Source of the DNA: Paralithodes platypus
Lineage: Eukaryota > Arthropoda > Malacostraca > Decapoda > Lithodidae
Length of the DNA: 64,000 nt
Direction of reading: 5' to 3'
NCBI GenBank assembly: GCA_032716605.1
Contig: CM064480.1
Location: forward strand, 27,828,129-27,892,128
The notes beneath the pieces were generated by a model that saw only the letters and a list, made by a program, of their open reading frames with translations, was not told where the DNA came from and did not search any database. The translations under genes and the position numbers were made by a program. This document shows, one piece after another, positions 11,137-20,664 of the stretch (positions are counted from its first letter, which is position 1; each line of letters begins with the position of its first letter).

Positions 11137-11300
11137 AGGGTGGTCCTTATTTTCGAATTTCGGATTTTTTAGGGGAAGGCTCGCCAAAGGGCTCCATATG
11201 GTCCAGAAATAAGCCATGTCAAATATTTTTCAAATCGGTTAATATTTAGAGGTCGCTCAATGATCTCAAAGTTCCCCCCTCCACTGTCGATGACTCATCA
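11137..11300 (+). repeat. Left terminal inverted repeat
   Basis: Starts AGGGTGGTCCTTATTTTCG and contains CAAAGGGCTCCATATGGTCC and GAGGTCGCTCAATGATCTCA. It pairs with 13518-13692. A run around 11309-11325 (CTATAGTATATAAGCG) just inside resembles a TATA-containing promoter for the internal gene. Confidence 0.8.
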
Positions 11301-11413
11301 CTATAGTATATAAGCGTTTTCGCCAAACAAAGGCTGCCATTATTATATTTTGACATACTGTTTTAATATCACTCCGTACTTCTTTCACAGATGACCAGTT
11401 CTAGCCGTAAGAA

Positions 11414-13413
11414 ACTGTTCTCATAGATCGGTTCGAGGAGCAGATCCTCGGATCCAAACTTCTCTCGAACCGGCAAGTGCTCAGTTATTTCCTGTTCCTC
11501 CACATGGAGAAGAATGAGACCATGCGGGCCGCATCTTCATCAGTCATGTCGACGGTGGAGGAGTTCTGGAAGCGAGCCCGGATCCCGACACGCCTTCGAC
11601 AGGACGGCATACGGAAAATCGAGGCCCTCGTAAAACGTTGGCAAGGCCTCAAAAAGAACTGCAACCGCCAAACCGACAAACAGCAAGCGAACGAGGAGGT
11701 TTTCAAAGAAGAGCTGGACGACCTTTTCGACGTTGCCCACAAAGATGCGCTCAAAACGATGACCATCGAAGAGGACAAGGAGTTCCTCATGGCCTAACGC
11801 GAGAAAGGTCGGAAAGGCTGCATGACGTCTGTTGACACCGCCCTCCAGAAGAAGGGAAAAAAGAAAGAGGAGCTGGTCGCCACAGCACAGAAGCGCCGAG
11901 CAGTTGCTACTAGTGCAGCCGAAAAGCTGCAAGAGAGAGCCCAGTTGGCAAGCAGCAGCAGCAGCTCATGAGAGGAGTCATGCGATGAGGCGGTGGCTGG
12001 ACCATGCTTCTTAACACCCAAGCTCCTTGAAGTCCCGAAGCTGTCATCTGGTACTGGTGATGCCCAGGCCCAGGCGGTCGTTGATGCGTTGAAGAAGTGA
12101 GGCATCGAAGACAAGGTGGAAGCTCTCTGCTTCAATACGACAAACTCCAACACCGGGCGTCACAAAGGGGCGTGCGTTCTGATCGAGCAGCTTCTTGGCC
12201 GGGACATCCTTCATCTGGGATGTCGTCATCATGTCATGGAGCTCGTCCTGGCTGCTGCCTTCGAGGAATGCATGGGCGCTTCGTCTCCCCCGGAAGTTCT
12301 CCTATACTGTCTTCATGGCGTAATGCATGGGGTGTTGATTTTCGGTGTGAGCGTCCTGGGTTCGAATCCACGGACTGCCACATGTGTTTGTAATATTTCA
12401 TTAATCGATTTTGGGAGTAGAGTTGGTTGTTGGATAGAGCATAATAATACAAGCGCTTCCAGCAGGGATGGGAGTTCATCGATCGATCCAAGTACGAAGA
12501 CTCCACCATGGACGAACGAACACAGGCGATGGTCTCCGACATCAAGGAGACAATGTTGGACAGGCTGTCGTCGGCCCTGATGAACTCCGAGCCAAGAGAT
12601 GACTACCGGGAACTGATCGAGCTGACGATGCTGTTCCTCGGCTCTCCCCCCTCTCGAGGAATCCATTTCTCTGCTCCTGGAGCAATGCACCAGGCCCGCT
12701 GGATGTCGAAGGCCATCTACGCATTGAAGATATGGATGTTCCGCGCCCAGTTCCGACTCACGCCCAGAGAGGAGAAGGGGCTACAGAAGATGTGCGTATT
12801 CTTAGCCAAGATATACACGAAGGCCTGTAACAGTGCTCCAGTGGCAGCGAGTGCACCTCGGAACGACCTGGTCCTCCTGCAGTCCCTCGTCAAGTACAAG
12901 AGCGTCGATGCGGGACTGGCAAAAGTGACATCACAAAAGTTCTCCACTCATCTTTGGTATCTGAGCGAGGAGCTCGTCGGGCTGGCCTTGTTCGACGACG
13001 CTCTTCCCTCAGACGTCAAAGACCTGATGGTCGCGGCGATGCAGGAGGATGGAGAAGAGGACCCCCCGAAGCGAGCCACGGTAACCCTGGAGACAGTCGA
13101 GTTCATGACTCTCGTCAGCTTTACAACGAAGACGACAAAGAATATGTTGAAGAAGCTCCATCTCCAGGACGACTTCCTCAAGCGCCCGGCTGCCGAATGG
13201 AAAAGCGATGAGTCATTCCATGCCGCTCAGGCTGCCGTCAAGCATTTGGCGGTAGTAAACGATCACGCTGAGCGAGGAGTCGCCCTGGTCCAGGCCTACT
13301 CTGGACAACTCACCAAGTACGAGGAGCAGCTTGGGTACCTCCTCCAAGTCGTCGAGGAGCACCGTCGGCGTCTCCCCAATGCCCTCAAGCGGACCATAAT
13401 GGGGCAACAATGA
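11414..13413 (+). pseudogene. DDE-type transposase remnant (stops, SINE insertion, Asp-to-Asn change)
   Basis: One frame can be followed from about 11414 (DRFEEQILGSKLL) through 12307, and after a SINE insertion it resumes at 12451 and ends at 13413. The interior reads MTIEEDKEFLMA, then EALCFNTTNSNTGRHKGAC, ILHLGCRHHVMEL, and a long conserved C-terminus with PGAMHQARWMSKAIYALKIW, HLWYLSEELV and VVNDHAERGV. The FxTTxSNTG segment is usually FDTT in such proteins (from memory), and the Asp would be catalytic; here it is Asn. In-frame stops lie at 11796 (TAA), 11968 and 12098 (both TGA). The intact 301-residue tail 12508-13413 is only the C-terminal part. Confidence 0.6.
12308..12450 (+). mobile_element. 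tRNA-derived SINE inserted in the transposase
   Basis: The insertion interrupts the coding sequence between Tyr (TAC, ending 12307) and Lys (AAG, 12451). ATAC flanks both sides (12304-12307 and 12447-12450), a short target duplication. The inserted DNA has an RNA polymerase III A box (TGGCGTAATGCATGG) and B box (GGTTCGAATCC) with tRNA-like spacing, then a body with TTTCATTAATCGATTTTGGGAG. That body motif recurs after B-box-like sequence at 22684, 40834 and 57963, so this is one SINE family. Confidence 0.72.
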
Positions 13414-13517
13414 GTGGCTGGTCACCATGATACCCCTGCGGGAAGCAGCTAATACCCATAATACATCTGATATGGGGGGGACCCCTGCATAATGCATATA
13501 GATTATAGAGGGGAGTG

Positions 13518-13692
13518 ATGAGGCATCAACGGTAGAGGGGGAAACTTTGAGGTCATTGAGCGACCTCTAAATATTAACCAATTTGAAAAATATTTTACAT
13601 GGCTTATTTTTGGACCATATGGATCCCTTTGGCAGGCCCTCCCAATAGTTTTTCAAAACTAACAATTTTACTCTATAGATAAGGACCACCCT
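13518..13692 (-). repeat. Right terminal inverted repeat
   Basis: Read on the minus strand it starts AGGGTGGTCCTTATCTATAG and carries CAAAGGGATCCATATGGTCC and GAGGTCGCTCAATGACCTCA, matching the left arm with scattered substitutions and an indel close to the tip. Confidence 0.8.
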
Positions 13693-13776
13693 TTTAACCT
13701 CGTATGCATCAAAGAAAAAACAAAAAAATATATATATATACCGGTATATATATATATATATATATATTATTTTTTT

Positions 13777-15236
13777 TTCTATGTGATTGAGGGAGGCAAA
13801 AGGCATAACTGCCTATAGCGAGTGCCTCCCCCATAGTTGAAAGAGTGACAGGGCCAAAATCAAGGGACGTTCGAGCCAAAATGCCTGGACACACGGAGTT
13901 TGAAGCAATTTAAGTCACAGGAAGCGGGAAAAACTGATTCTGGGAGAGAGTTCCAGAGCTCAGCTGTTGAGTAGAAGAAATTTGAGAGTAACGTTTCACT
14001 CTTGGGTTGGAGAGTTGCACACTGCACAGAGTAGGGGTGGGATTGTGTTGCAAGACGGGTACCACGTGCCCTACGTAAAGGAGGTGGTATGCACTGGGAT
14101 AACTCTGAGGAACACTGATTATTATAGTAGCGATAGAATAGCGAGAGAGATGCAACATTGCGGCGGAGAGAGAGAGATTGCAGAGAGTTGGTAAGTGGAC
14201 GGGAGTTAATGATACGAAAGGCCTTCCTTTCAACCTTGTCTAGGAGAGCGGTGTGAGAGGAGCCTCCCCACACATGTGAACAATACTCAATACAAGGGCG
14301 CACTATGCCCCTGTACAGAGCAAGAAGCTGTGCAGGGGAAAAGAACCCCCTAAGGCGGTTGAGCACACCCAGCTTCTGGGAGGCTGCCTTAGCAAGACTG
14401 GTAATATGGTCCTTCCAAATGAGAGCAGAAGAAAAAGAAACACCAAGAATATTGAGAGAAGATGAAGGGTTGATTTTTGTATTGTTGAAGAATAAGGGAT
14501 AGTCCGCTGGGAGATCCTGACGGGTAGATAGATGGAGAAATTGGGTTTTGGAAGCATTAAAGTTAACAAGGTTTTCTCTGCCCCAATTGGAAATAGTATT
14601 TAGATCAGAATTTAAGAGTTGTATGGCTTCATTACGTTTGTCGTTGAGGGATTGCTGGCTGGGGCGTTCTGAAAAAGTAAGGGAGTAGTGTAAGGTTGAG
14701 TCGTCTGTGTATGAATGGATGGGAATTAAGGTACAGTTAAGGAGATCATTTATAAAAATTAGAAAGAGAATAGGAGATAGGACAGAGCCCTGAGGAACAC
14801 CGGAGTTTATAGGGTGAGGAAGTGAACGTTGGCCATCCACAACCGCGGCTATGGAACGGCCGGAAAGGAAATTAAAGACAAAGGCACAGATGGAGGGATA
14901 GAAACCGAAGGAGGGTAGTTTAGAAATTAAAGATTTATGCCAGACTCTATCGAAGGCTTTCGATATGTCTAGTGCAATAGAAAAAGTCTCACCGAAGTCC
15001 CGAAAGGAGGATGACCAAGAGTTAGTAAGATATGAAAAAAGATCACCAGTAGAGCGACCCTTAAGGAAGCCATACTGGCGATCTGAGAGCAGATTATGAG
15101 AAGATAAATGCTTAAGAAATTTGGAAGCAAGAATAGTTTCAAAAACTTTAGAAAGACAAGAAATGAGAGCAATTGGACGATAGTTGGAGGGTTGAGAGCG
15201 GTCACCCTTCTTTGGGACAGGTTGAATGTGAGCAAA

Positions 15237-15237
<1 letters not shown>
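13777..15237 (-). mobile_element. Jockey/CR1-like LINE, 5'-truncated
   Basis: The element reads leftward from within the RT domain, cut at 15237 by a (TA)n tract, to a 3' UTR ending near 13777 followed by an AATAATATA-type tail. The 3' region (GGACACACGGAGTTTGAAGC and neighbouring phrases) recurs at 21598-22075, and its protein end is related to that of the LINE fragment at 26128-26630. The family is therefore represented at least three times in the window. Confidence 0.82.
13860..15237 (-). pseudogene. LINE reverse transcriptase (truncated, otherwise open)
   Basis: One continuous frame without a start codon. It begins HIQPVPKKGDRSQPSNYRPI (RT motif 1), then LALDISKAFDRVWH-type sequence (first catalytic Asp), GVPQGSVLSPILF, and YTDDSTLH in place of the usual YADD. 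The C-terminal region SLRRNVASLSLFYRYY, LWNSLPESVFP, and KLRVSRHFGSNVP is typical of Jockey/CR1-type elements. The Thr in YTDD is a non-canonical residue next to the catalytic Asp pair. The endonuclease and ORF1 are absent, so the copy is dead on arrival although its RT frame is intact. Confidence 0.8.
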
Positions 15238-15307
<70 letters not shown>

Positions 15308-15350
15308 CTGTATATATATATATGTGTATATATATATAATTATATATATA
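15238..15350. repeat. (TA)n microsatellite
   Basis: A TA-dinucleotide tract of about 110 bp with a few interruptions (ATACTGTA, ATGTGTA, AATTA). It marks the 5' truncation of the LINE and is the inner part of the right inverted-repeat arm. Confidence 0.95.
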
Positions 15351-15386
15351 TTTTTTTGTTTTTTCTTTGATGCATCCGAGGTTAAA

Positions 15387-15494
15387 AGAAACAGCAATTT
15401 CGGCATTAGAGATTTTATTGTTCAGATTTTCTAGGGCTCTGACAGTTTTGCGTTGATGGGCAGTAAGGAGGTATAGTAGATTGGCGAAGTTCAT
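15387..15494 (-). pseudogene. Penelope-like element: N-terminal fragment of a downstream unit
   Basis: The minus-strand frame reads LTAHQRKTVRALENLNNKIS and NAEIAVSFN. This resembles the region just before the RT of Penelope-like elements, where a helix with Ile-x-x-Ala is followed by a Phe-containing strand. It sits downstream of the GIY-YIG ORF and the terminal-repeat-like sequence, as expected from the head-to-tail partial tandems typical of Penelope elements. It is cut by the inverted repeat and (TA)n tract. The assignment is tentative. Confidence 0.4.
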
Positions 15495-15531
15495 GATGAA
15501 ATGTATACAGGATACAAGTAGATGGTGAACA

Positions 15532-15575
15532 GTGGATACGACGTTTCACTAATTTAATTAGCATTTTCAAGTAAT
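15532..15575 (-). ncRNA. Possible degenerate hammerhead ribozyme motif of a Penelope-like element
   Basis: The minus strand reads CTTGAAAATG, a short stem CTAAT-TAA-ATTAG, then TGAAACGTCG. Penelope-like terminal repeats are known to carry minimal hammerhead motifs with a CUGANGA core, a short stem II and a GAAA core. Here the stem and GAAA-CGTC are present, but the CUGANGA core is altered and the base before GAAA is T rather than C. It lies downstream of the GIY-YIG ORF where such a motif is expected. Probably not active as written. Confidence 0.4.
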
Positions 15576-15634
15576 GAATGGTATAGTGAATAATATGAGC
15601 TTATATAGGGGTGAGGTGGCGAAGAAAAAGCAGG

Positions 15635-16745
15635 CTAGCGCCTGTTATTGGTGGAAGGTATTTTAGCTAAGCGGGCACTTCTGCTAGTCTGTGATTGGCC
15701 GGTAGGTGTTGATGTCAGGAGTTGCGCGCTGGAGTCAATCGTGGCTGGGGGTGTAGGGGGATGGAGAGAAGGGGGGGCCGATGTCGTCGCTGGTTGGTTG
15801 GGAGCTGGGTGGCGCGACGTGAAATGCGCGGATTCGATGGGCGGTGCTGAGGGGTGTCTCTCCAAGGGCAGTACGTCTGGATTGTATCTCTTCACAGAGG
15901 GGAGTATCTGGAGGTCTAGAGTTTGATTATTAATACTGGGATTCAGGGCTTGTATGTATAGGGCTTCTAGTATTGGGAGTCGTCTGGGATCACTTTCTTT
16001 ATCTATTATGGTGGTGAGTTTATTTAAATCGTTACGTGTGAGGGGGGCGTGGTTGGGGGTCAGGTAGTGATCTTTTATGGCTCTTGCCTGAAGGTGAAGG
16101 GTTAGCCGTCGGGATAGACGAGTCCGCGTCATACCAATGTACGATTGAGATCCACAGTCCTCAAAATTACAGGTAAATTGGTATATTACGTGATCATCAG
16201 TCATCGGGCTTGTTGGTTTGGTAGGAGCAGGTCTGTTGCGGAGAACAAGGTTGGAGGTCTTAGGGGTTTTGTAATATATGATTAATTTGATTTTGTTTTC
16301 CGGGTTGGTGGGGAGGACATGTTTAGCTACTATTTCTTTTATGACGGCCTCATCAGTTTTGTGGTCGGAAGACATGTAATTACGGTAGAATATTTTGATT
16401 TCATTAGGGGGGTCAACGTTGGGGGGCTTTTGGGTATACAATTTTTCAAGGTGGTGGTTGATGGTGCTGGAGACATCTATCTATCTATCTATCTATCTAT
16501 CTATTGCCTGACGCCGTGATCCCCGAAGGGGTGGCCACGAACGAACCGCCCCCATGCACCTCTGTCCCCAGTCAGTCGACGCCCCTCCCCCCAACCAGCA
16601 CCGCCTTCGTTCATGTACTTCCTCACTCCATCCTTCCACCTCATATTCGGTCTGCCTCTCCCCCTCTGTCCCTGGTGCTGGAGACATCAGAGTAGGAATA
16701 TCCATTATTTACAAGGACTTGTGATAATCTTTCCAGTTCCTGGTG
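15635..16745 (-). pseudogene. Penelope-like element C-terminus with GIY-YIG endonuclease, split by a LINE tail
   Basis: The intact part (16441-15635, 268 residues) holds a zinc-linker (CNFEDCG, Cys 91 and 96), then the GIY-YIG nuclease: SYIGMTRTRLSRR (Tyr 101, Arg 110), HLQAR with His 116, LEALYI with Glu 159, and NPSIN. In Penelope-like elements this domain nicks DNA for target-primed insertion. Upstream coding sequence (ERLSQVLVNNGYSYSDVSST) lies at about 16745-16673 and is separated from the rest by a nested LINE fragment with 16-bp flanking duplications. A Pro/Ser-rich tail follows the nuclease. The RT domain is absent: the element fuses directly to DIRS sequence at about 16745. Confidence 0.75.
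16478..16672 (-). mobile_element. LINE 3'-end fragment with GATA-type tail and 16-bp target duplication
   Basis: The 16-mer TGGTGCTGGAGACATC occurs at 16462-16477 and again at 16673-16688, directly flanking this segment. The tail is a tetranucleotide repeat at about 16476-16504. The minus-strand sequence next to it translates in one frame to RPNMRWKDGVRKYM, the C-terminal signature also seen in LINE copy 1 (RPPLRWRDCV). This is a severely 5'-truncated target-primed insertion into the Penelope ORF. Confidence 0.85.
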
Positions 16746-19700
16746 GGTGTCGGGTGGAGGAAAAGCGTAAATTGACTGCCACCTGCTCCAGTCCTCGCTG
16801 AAGGTATCCGGCCCCCCCCCGCCGGAGTACAAGTCCAGCGGGTGAGGTATTCCGGCAGCTTGTTCATCTCGGAAGAGGCGAACAAGTCCACCTGCAGATG
16901 GCCCCAGGAGGCTGCGAGGTCGTCGAAAATGCTTTGTCTTAATCACCACTCTACCTTGGTGCTCTGTCCCCTTGACAGAGCATCCGCCCAAAGATTGGCT
17001 GTCCCGGACAGGTAAGTCGCATGCAGGATTATGCTGTAATGATCGGCAAGGTAAAACAATTTCTCCGCCAGATCTTGGAGAACAACAGACCAGGAGGAGC
17101 CCTGCTTTTGAATGCAATGAACCTCGGACATGTTGTCCATCCTGAAGGCCACCGACTTGCTCGTGAGGGCTAGTCCATGATCCCGCAGGAAGAACAACGG
17201 TACCAACAGTTCCAGGGCTTTGATGTCGAAGTGTGATAGCCCGACTACCTGCCGTGGCTTTGATGTCCCATGTCTGATTGGTAGCCCCACCCCACCTCGC
17301 TCGATGCATCTGTGTCTACCCAGATGGTCGGCGGAGGAGCAGTCCAGGGCACAGCCGCAGAGAGCGTGCCCTGAGCGACCCAGTGTGTCCGTCTCAGATG
17401 TATAGAGCGTGGTACCGTCCACAAACGGTAAGGGGGCGATATAGGGAAGTGCCTGTTGCCCAGTTGAATGAGTCGTTTTAGCCTGAGCCGGCCCATGGGC
17501 ACGTGCCGGTCAGGGACGCCCAATTTAAAGATCCCAGTAGGGAGTCCCAGATTTTTCATGTTATCGAGCTTGAGTGTAACACGACAAAAAGCTTCCTTCG
17601 AAGTTTCGCCACATTCACTCGACTTTGGGAAACAGTGGCGTTTTGGAGATCCAGTCTAAGCCCACCCATGTCACCCTTTGTGACGGCGTGAGCCACGACT
17701 TGGGAATGTTGAGTTTGAACCCCAGGTTTGTGATATGTTTTACTACAGTCAGTGTGTCCTGTACACATTGTGTGAGAGTCTGCTGAGATGAGCCAATCAT
17801 CCAGGTAAAACAGGATCTGAATCCCTTGTAAGAGCAAGGGATGCAGAGCCTGTTTTACCAATTTGGTGAAGACCCGCGGTGCTATGTTGAAGCCAAATGG
17901 TATTCTGTCGAATTGGAGTTGACCCGACTGCAGCGCGAAGTAGCCCTGGAACGGAGGAGCCATTGGCACATGCCAATAAGCACCCTTCAGATCCAGGGTT
18001 ACCACAAAAGACAAGGGCTTGAGTGCCAGGCGCACCTGGCTGACAGTTAACATGCGGAAACGGGTGTTCACAATGTAAGAGTTGAGGACTGACACATCTA
18101 CCACTGGCCTCATAGCAGCGCAGTCCTTCTTGGGGACCAGAAAAATATGAGAAAGAAATACCTTTTGTGTAGAAGATATTTCTCTGACTCCTCCTCCCTC
18201 GTGCATGGACATAATCACTTGGACTTGTCATAGTGGGATGAACTACCACGTCCTCCCCCTGGTTTCCCCCCGCCCCGTTGAAACGATGGATGGGCCTCGC
18301 GCTCCAGCCTACCACCCTCCAGGCTGTGTCTGGCAGCGGAGGATGCGGGCCCCGGAGCTTGCCAGTGCCGCACCCCCTCTTGACGGGGACGGCGATCCGG
18401 GGACCGACGGCCACGGAAGGTGGGTACACCCTGTGAGCCTGTCCTCTGCCCAAACCTCTCGCCTGGCACCCTTTGCCGGCGACAGACCTGCCCCCGCGTT
18501 CGCGGGTGAAGGAGGATGTACTGGGCTTCACCACCACCTTCCGTTGGGCAGAGTTAGCGTCACTCTGCGCCAGCAGGAAAGCCCCCTGCCAAGCCTGTTC
18601 AGGTAACAGACCTGGACTCAGAAGGTCTGTCAGGAGGAGGCGGTTGCAGACGTCGGCAGAGGCCTTCCTGCAGAAAGCCACCCGAATTTGTTGACGGCAA
18701 CGGGTGGCTTCATGGAAGGAGTGGCGAATGTCCTGAACAGGGTTGAGGGCGAGCTGCAGGTTGATCCATCGGACATGCTCAAACCGCTGGCGATGGTCTC
18801 CAGACTCCAGGGATTCAATGAGACGTAGGTGAACCTGCGCCAGATCCAACTGGGCAAGAAGAGTCGAAAGTTGGCGGGACCGGGACCAGACCCTTGGTAT
18901 TGATGGCCCGGAACACATTCTTGTCGTTCACTTGGATGGCCCAATCCCCCGGCACTGACCGCTCTCCGTTCGGCAGGCCGATCGCTCTCTCAGGGTTGGA
19001 AGCGACCACATCTCTCCAAGCAACAGAATCCCCATAGAGGGAGGGCTTCTTGACCTTGGGGATCTTAAACCTGGAGAGAGGCGGCACGGAGAGAGGTTGA
19101 GAGAACAACCCCAAACCCTGGCCCAGGATAACAACGGGCCAGAGAGGAGTTGTAGGTGGTGTCGGAGGAGCAGGCGATGAAGTCGACGATGGCAACGGTC
19201 CCATGACCGGGACAGCAGGCCTAGACGGAATGAGGTCCGACACAGGTGGAAGAGGAGCCACAACAGGGGTCTGCGGAGGGATCGGGATTGGTGTAATAAA
19301 CCGCGAGACGACCGCCTCAATGGCCGCTGTGACAGATGAGAGAATGTCAGTCTTAGCGGAAGACATCTCTTCCCGTATGGTGGCCAACTCTGCCCGGACC
19401 TCCGTCTCCGCAGCAGTAGGGATGGACGTAGGTGGAGGAGAGAGGGAACCAGCCTCACTGCTTCACTGGTCACAATGGTCCGTAAGCGGGGAGAATGCAG
19501 GAGAAGGGGAGTAAGGGCCATCCATGGCGCGATCTTCCCCTCCCGACTCGGATGTTCCCTCCGAAGATAACCCATCTTCCGGCTCCTCGACCTCCTCCTC
19601 TCCATCGTCCTCCAGTCTGTCATAGTCTGCAAGCTCCACCTCTAGAACATCATCGGGCTGGACCGGGGAACAGCGAGGAGAGGGTTGGCTACAGGTGAGA

Positions 19701-20200
19701 GGCGATGCGTCCGATGATCCTGTTGGAGGAGGAAGTGTGGAGGGCAGTGCCGCAGGGACCACTTGAGCAGGGACCGCCATAGGGAAGAGGCCGGTACCTC
19801 TGACAGGTTGGGAGGCAGGAAGAGGTGCGATCTCTAACCCACCAGTGGCAGAAGATGGGGTAGGAGCAAGAACTACCCCCACGGCCGGGAATACAGGACG
19901 TTTTTTCACTCTGAAGGTCGTGGTACCCTGTGACCTCTTCGGGGGGCTCATCTGCAGGTGAGGTGAAGCAGTGCGGGGTCTACAAGCAGCAGGAGAGCCA
20001 GAGCGAAATCGGTGGCGCTTCCTCCTGCCAGTCGCCTCGGAGACCACCGACTGGTCGGACACTGGCACCCGAGGGTCACGACGTTCAGGGGGCCTTCTCC
20101 CTGTGATGCGCCCGCTTGTCAGCCGGACTCGAACTCCTGGTAGGGGAGCCACGAGCCGTAGTAGGAGAGCAGGAATGACGTGCTTACCTGTATATATACT
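16745..20200 (-). mobile_element. DIRS-type retrotransposon 1, lacking the tyrosine recombinase end
   Basis: Reads leftward as gag-like region, RT, RNase H and the start of the following domain, ending at FPPPDTH near 16745 where Penelope sequence takes over. The order and motifs match the complete DIRS-type element at 22750-29270, but sequence identity is low enough to be another lineage. No inverted terminal repeat was found at either end, and the recombinase is missing. The right boundary near 20191 abuts a dispersed repeat. Confidence 0.75.
16750..18218 (-). pseudogene. DIRS reverse transcriptase and RNase H (frameshifted)
   Basis: RT begins with FLSHIFLVPKKD and MRPVVDVSVLN; TLDLKGAYWHVPM carries the first catalytic Asp (residue 76 of the 18218-17556 frame) and ILFYLDDWLIS carries YLDD (138-141). 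A frameshift just after the active site moves the continuation (LGFKLNIPKSWLTPSQRVTW) into the frame ending at 17615. RNase H follows in other frames: WVDTDASSEVGWG, then RMDNMSEVHCI and LWADALSRGQSTKVEW. The last recognisable DIRS sequence is DWSRWQSIYAFPPP. Confidence 0.75.
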
Positions 20201-20218
20201 AGCAGGGGTACCCGGCAT
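18630..20218 (-). pseudogene. DIRS gag-like protein (frameshifted)
   Basis: Pro/Ser/Arg-rich N-terminal part (20218-19463; a plausible internal start is MSPPKRSQ at 19951), with an acidic run ADYDRLEDDGEEEVEEPEDG near its end. In another frame (19387-18815) follow RFKIPKVKKPSLYGDSVAWR and DWAIQVNDKNVFRAINTKGL, and in a third (18918 onward) SRQLSTLLAQLDLAQVHLRL. The last segment corresponds to the helical part of gag in the second DIRS element. At least two frameshifts separate the pieces. The protein would form the particle that packages element RNA. Confidence 0.55.
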
Positions 20219-20664
20219 TGCCCGGGTTTAAATTCTACTACCATAATCACCATCATCAATCACTACTACCACAATCATCACAATACTACTACTACCATAA
20301 TCACCGGCCTCGACCTCCCTGTGCCTCATCAAACGGCGACCTCGATTTCGGCCGCTAAATGATCTCCGATTTTGGATATGACCTCATCCGTACCCTCATT
20401 TTGGGGGGCTGCGAACAACTTTCGTTCCATACACCTTTTCGATCGGAGGCCTCCTTCTGCCCCAAACGGCCTTTTTTTCAAATTGTTTTCAATTTCGGCC
20501 TCGAAACGACCTCCGATCGTGGCCTCGCCCCCTCTATGGCCTGACCCAGGTCAATTGACATCCACAGGCAAAGTTTCAGCTCCCCAGGTCCAAAACTGCG
20601 GCCGCCTATTAAGAACACACAGACAGACAAACAGACACACAAACTGATTTAATAATATAGATAA
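20191..20664. repeat. Dispersed repeat with GC hairpin and CAGA-rich end
   Basis: The interval starts TATATATACTAGCAGGGGTA and includes a short inverted repeat ACCCGG-CATT-GCCCGGGT. It has a run of ACTACTACC-type repeats and ends CACACAGACAGACAAACAGA, then TTTAATAATATAGATA. Such sequences are commonly seen as dispersed repeats in invertebrates; I cannot name the family, and no coding potential is supported. Confidence 0.5.

Larger units (their letters stand above)
11137..13692 (+). mobile_element. DNA transposon with long terminal inverted repeats, inactivated
   Basis: Both ends begin AGGGTGGTCCTTAT when read inward. The inner ends match again over about 130 bp (for example CAAAGGG.TCCATATGGTCC and TTAATATTTAGAGGTCGCTC on both arms), giving inverted repeats of roughly 165-175 bp at 11137-11300 and 13518-13692. 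Between them lies one plus-strand gene remnant. I cannot name the superfamily: the ends and the protein suggest a cut-and-paste DDE element, and no clear target duplication is visible because GC-rich simple sequence abuts the left end. Confidence 0.75.
13693..15386. repeat. Inverted repeat pair with (TA)n arms enclosing a LINE
   Basis: At 13693-13745 the plus strand has TTTTAACCTCGTATGCATCA followed by an A-rich run and (TA)n. At about 15340-15386 the reverse complement occurs: (TA)n, then TTTTTTTGTTTTTTC, TTTGATGCATCCGAGGTTAA. The arms are about 45-50 bp, 1.6 kb apart, and enclose a Jockey/CR1-like LINE. The left arm starts exactly at the end of the DNA transposon. This may be a palindromic AT-rich element split by the LINE, or an inverted duplication of Penelope sequence. 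Confidence 0.6.

Noticed and set aside
12116..12580. 154-residue plus-strand ORF spanning the SINE
   Set aside because: It is a chimera of transposase and SINE sequence and ends in a wrong frame; the insertion breakpoints explain it.
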